DNA from: Mycobacterium sp. DL
Lineage (GTDB): Bacteria; Actinomycetota; Actinomycetes; Mycobacteriales; Mycobacteriaceae
Length of the DNA: 64,000 nucleotides
Assembly: GCF_039729195.1 (NCBI RefSeq)
Contig: NZ_CP155796.1
Span: 5,580,001 to 5,644,000, forward strand
Reading direction: 5' to 3'
Below, piece by piece: positions 61,608 to 64,000 of this stretch (the first letter of the stretch is position 1; each line of letters begins with the position of its first letter). The translations under genes were made by a program, and so were the position numbers. The notes under the pieces were generated by a model, which worked only from the letters and a program-made list of their open reading frames with translations, was not told the origin of the DNA and searched no databases.

Positions 61608-63557
61608 TCAGCGATCGGACGGATTGATCAGTGGCCGTTGCACTTTCTTCCAATCCGAATAGCGTTCATAGGCGGTCTGTGTCGAGGCCAGCGTCGACAC
61701 CTGGCTGACCGGGACGTCCCACCAGGACTGGCTGTCGGGGGCGAAGATCAACGGGTCGGTCTCGACATAGATCACGGTGGTGCGTTCGCCGGCCTTGGCG
61801 ACCTTCACCGCATCCGAGAATTCCGCCGCCGTCGTCACCCGGATCACGTCGGCGCCCAGACTCGCGGCGTTGGCCGCCAGATCCACCGGAAGCGTGTTGC
61901 CGTCGAGGCGCCCGTCTTCGCCGCGGTACCGGTAGGCCGTGCCGAATCGCTGCGATCCCAACGACTCTGACAGGCCGCCGATGGAGGCGAAGCCGTGATT
62001 CTGCACCAGCACCGGGATGACCTTGACGCCCTCCTGCACGGCGGTCACCAGTTCGGTGGCCATCATCAGGTAGGAACCGTCGCCGACCATGATGAACACG
62101 TCCCGGTCCGGGGCAGCCATCCGCACGCCGATGCCGCCGGCGATTTCGTAGCCCATGCAGGAGTAGCCGTACTCGACGTGATAGCCCTTGCGGTCGCGCA
62201 GGCGCCACAGCTTGTGCAGGTCGCCGGGCATGGACCCGGCCGCGCACACCACGACGTCACGAGGATCGGAGAGGGTGTTGACGAGGCCGATCACCTGATT
62301 CTGATTCAGTGCGGCGCCGTCGTCGGTGCGATACACCTCTGACACTGTGCTGTTCCAGTCGCTCATCAGTTCAGCTGTGCGAGCGCGATAGTCGTCGCTG
62401 ACGGTGTAGTCACCCACGACGACGCTCAACGCCTCGAGTGCTTCGCGCGCGTCGGCGACAACGCTGATGCCACCTTGTTTGACCGAATCCAGGGACGCCA
62501 CGTTGATGTTGACGAACCGGACGTCGGGGTTGTTGAACGCGGTGCGCGAGGCTGAGGTGAAATCGCTGTACCGGGTGCCGATACCGATGATCACGTCGGC
62601 GTCGCCGGCCAGCGCGTTGGCGGCCGTGGTGCCCGTGGAGCCGACAGCACCGACACTCTGTGGATGCTCGTGCAGCAGCGATCCTTTGCCGGCCTGGCTC
62701 TCACACACCGGAATGCCGGTCTGACTGGCGAACTCGGCCAGCGTGGTGTCGGCGCCGGAGTAGATGACGCCGCCACCGGCGACGATCAACGGTTTGGTGG
62801 CCGCGCGGATCACCTCGGCGGCGCGGGCGATCACCGAGCGCTCGGGCATCGGCCGGGCGATGTGCCACGTCCGTTCGGCGAACATCGACTGTGGCCAGTC
62901 GAACGCCTCGGCCTGGACGTCCTGGGGCAGCGAGATCGTCGCCGCACCGGTCTCGGCGGGGTCGGTCAGCACCCGCATCGCACCGAGCAGTGCGGCCGGC
63001 AACTGCTCGGGACGCCACACCCGGTCGAAGTACCGAGACAGCGGCTTGAAGGCATCGTTGACGGTGACATCGCCGCTGGACGGCAGTTCCAGCTCCTGCA
63101 GCACCGGCGAGCTCACACGAGTGGCGAAAGTGTCTGAGGCCAACAGCAATACCGGCAGCCGGTTGATGGTGGCCAGTGCCGCGCCGGTGAGCATGTTGGT
63201 CGAACCGGGACCGACGCTTGCTGTGACCGCCCAGGCTTGCAGGCGATCCTGCTGCCGGGCGTAGGCCACCGCGGTGTGCACCATGGCCTGCTCGTTGCGG
63301 CCCAGCACATACTTCAGGCCGGGTTCCTGCCCCGCCTCGGCTGCCTCGATCTCGTCCTGCAGCAGCGCCTGGCCGATGCCCGCGACGTTGCCGTGGCCGA
63401 AGATGCCCAGGCACCCGGCGAAGAACTTGTGGCGTTCGCCGTCACGTTCGACGTACTGATTGGCTAGGAACCGCACCGTGGCTTGAGCCACCGTGAGCTG
63501 GACGGTCGGTTCGGTGTCGGCGAGCTTGTCGGTCGACTTCGGCGCGGTGGAAACCAC
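61608..63557 (-). CDS. iolD: 3D-(3,5/4)-trihydroxycyclohexane-1,2-dione hydrolase
   Basis: A 649-residue thiamine-diphosphate enzyme that opens the inositol ring. The N-terminal domain carries the cofactor Glu (YVLGRNEQAMVHTAVAYA) and GPGSTNMLTGAALA; the C-terminal domain the ThDP-Mg motif VGDGSYLMMATELVTAVQ. Size and start (TVQLTVAQATVRFLANQYVERDG) are those of IolD. The GTG start lies 4 bp after the iolB stop, which carries the AGGAG ribosome site. Confidence 0.95.
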   Translation of the reverse strand: MVSTAPKSTDKLADTEPTVQLTVAQATVRFLANQYVERDGERHKFFAGCLGIFGHGNVAGIGQALLQDEIEAAEAGQEPGLKYVLGRNEQAMVHTAVAYARQQDRLQAWAVTASVGPGSTNMLTGAALATINRLPVLLLASDTFATRVSSPVLQELELPSSGDVTVNDAFKPLSRYFDRVWRPEQLPAALLGAMRVLTDPAETGAATISLPQDVQAEAFDWPQSMFAERTWHIARPMPERSVIARAAEVIRAATKPLIVAGGGVIYSGADTTLAEFASQTGIPVCESQAGKGSLLHEHPQSVGAVGSTGTTAANALAGDADVIIGIGTRYSDFTSASRTAFNNPDVRFVNINVASLDSVKQGGISVVADAREALEALSVVVGDYTVSDDYRARTAELMSDWNSTVSEVYRTDDGAALNQNQVIGLVNTLSDPRDVVVCAAGSMPGDLHKLWRLRDRKGYHVEYGYSCMGYEIAGGIGVRMAAPDRDVFIMVGDGSYLMMATELVTAVQEGVKVIPVLVQNHGFASIGGLSESLGSQRFGTAYRYRGEDGRLDGNTLPVDLAANAASLGADVIRVTTAAEFSDAVKVAKAGERTTVIYVETDPLIFAPDSQSWWDVPVSQVSTLASTQTAYERYSDWKKVQRPLINPSDR

Positions 63558-63560
63558 GGG

Positions 63561-64000
63561 TCATTCTCCTTTGGATGCGGAGGAGGTCTCGGAAAACGCA
63601 GTGAACGGGAGGCGGGGGTCGATCTCCTGGTGCTCCCAACTGCCACGCAACCAGGTGTGGTTGGGATCGTCACAGATGAGCCATGCGCGGTCGGGACCTG
63701 AACCGGCCATCACGTTCAGGTAGTACATGTGGTGGCCGGGAGCGGCGATGGACGGACCGTGGTAGCCGTGCGGCACCAGCACGACGTCGCCGGTGCGGAC
63801 CTCCTCGAGCACCTCGATCGGACGCTCCGGGGTGCCGTACACCCGGTGATATCCGAATCCCGTTGTGCCGGCCGGGCTGTCGTCGACCTCGAAGTAGTAG
63901 ATCTCTTCGAGTTGGGTCTCGACCTCGGTGTTCTCGTCATGCTTGTGGGCGGGGTAACTGGACCAGTTCCCGCCCGGGGTGATCACCTCGCAGGCGATCA
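63561..64000 (-). CDS. iolB: 5-deoxy-glucuronate isomerase (partial)
   Basis: The C-terminal 146 codons of IolB, open to the right edge. The cupin metal site is visible in SSYPAHKHDENTEVETQLEEIYYFEV (two His, Glu), and the second block is DVVLVPHGYHGPSIAAPGHHMYYLNVMAG. IolB isomerises 5-deoxyglucuronate to 5-dehydro-2-deoxygluconate. It is the first gene of the transcript seen here; iolC, iolE and the regulator are expected to the right. Confidence 0.93.
   Translation of the reverse strand, partial: IACEVITPGGNWSSYPAHKHDENTEVETQLEEIYYFEVDDSPAGTTGFGYHRVYGTPERPIEVLEEVRTGDVVLVPHGYHGPSIAAPGHHMYYLNVMAGSGPDRAWLICDDPNHTWLRGSWEHQEIDPRLPFTAFSETSSASKGE

Overview
The window is a high-GC actinobacterial chromosome segment, almost certainly from a rapidly growing, environmental mycobacterium (Mycolicibacterium type). 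The evidence is an MmpL transporter, an MbtH protein, a mas/pks5-type ketosynthase, tandem clpP1-clpP2, a 1625-residue NAD-glutamate dehydrogenase, a group 2 truncated haemoglobin and a 13E12-family HNH gene. The core from about 12 to 47.5 kb follows the gene order I recall for M. tuberculosis Rv2484c to Rv2457c. No sequence search was possible, so family names come from reading motifs and from memory of homologues.

Layout. (1) 1-5.8 kb, minus strand: a secondary-metabolite or lipid locus running off the left edge (mmpL, a TcmP/LCM-type O-methyltransferase, mbtH, start of a modular PKS). (2) 6.3-11.8 kb: accessory genes, namely a DUF2505 protein, a DUF2236 oxygenase-like gene overlapping a TetR gene behind a clear promoter with a double operator, a PQQ-type dehydrogenase lipoprotein, a small Cys/His protein, a Fic AMPylase-like gene and tRNA-Arg. 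(3) 12-17.5 kb: a lipid operon of WS/DGAT acyltransferase, HAD-PlsC and PlsB, joined by ATGA overlaps. (4) 17.5-20.6 kb: a CopD/CtaG membrane protein converging on an allophanate-hydrolase-like gene. (5) 20.7-36.4 kb: conserved block ssbB, ettA, gdh, thioesterase, an Rv2474c-like gene, glbO, HNH, a small aa3-oxidase subunit, DUF5130, pepN, a mycothiol-linked DsbA-like enzyme, a yeast-type cytosine deaminase, rpiB and nei1. (6) 36.4-41.2 kb: lineage-specific genes (DUF1542 Gly-rich protein, small unknown, YcsI/YcsG pair, repeat-containing secreted protein). (7) 41.8-47.5 kb: tRNA-Gly, tRNA-Pro, tig, clpP1, clpP2, two small genes and clpX, the protein quality-control block. (8) 47.5-58.2 kb: glycosyltransferase, fdhD with a molybdopterin oxidoreductase, 13E12 HNH gene, type III glutamine synthetase, lipoprotein, coiled-coil protein. 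(9) 58.2-64 kb, minus strand: myo-inositol catabolism (iolB partial, iolD, iolG, mmsA/iolA and a TIM-barrel gene).

Functional links. Tig, ClpP1P2 and ClpX handle folding and degradation of new proteins, and a ClgR-like site lies before clpP1. EttA, Gdh and the type III glutamine synthetase tie translation and nitrogen status together. IolG, IolD, IolB and MmsA are four steps of the route from inositol to acetyl-CoA or propionyl-CoA. The strongest regulatory reading is at the 13E12 gene: a LexA-like box and a RecA-independent DNA-damage promoter overlap, and place transcription start on the A of an internal ATG, which resets the gene start. No CRISPR array, IS element or transposase was seen.
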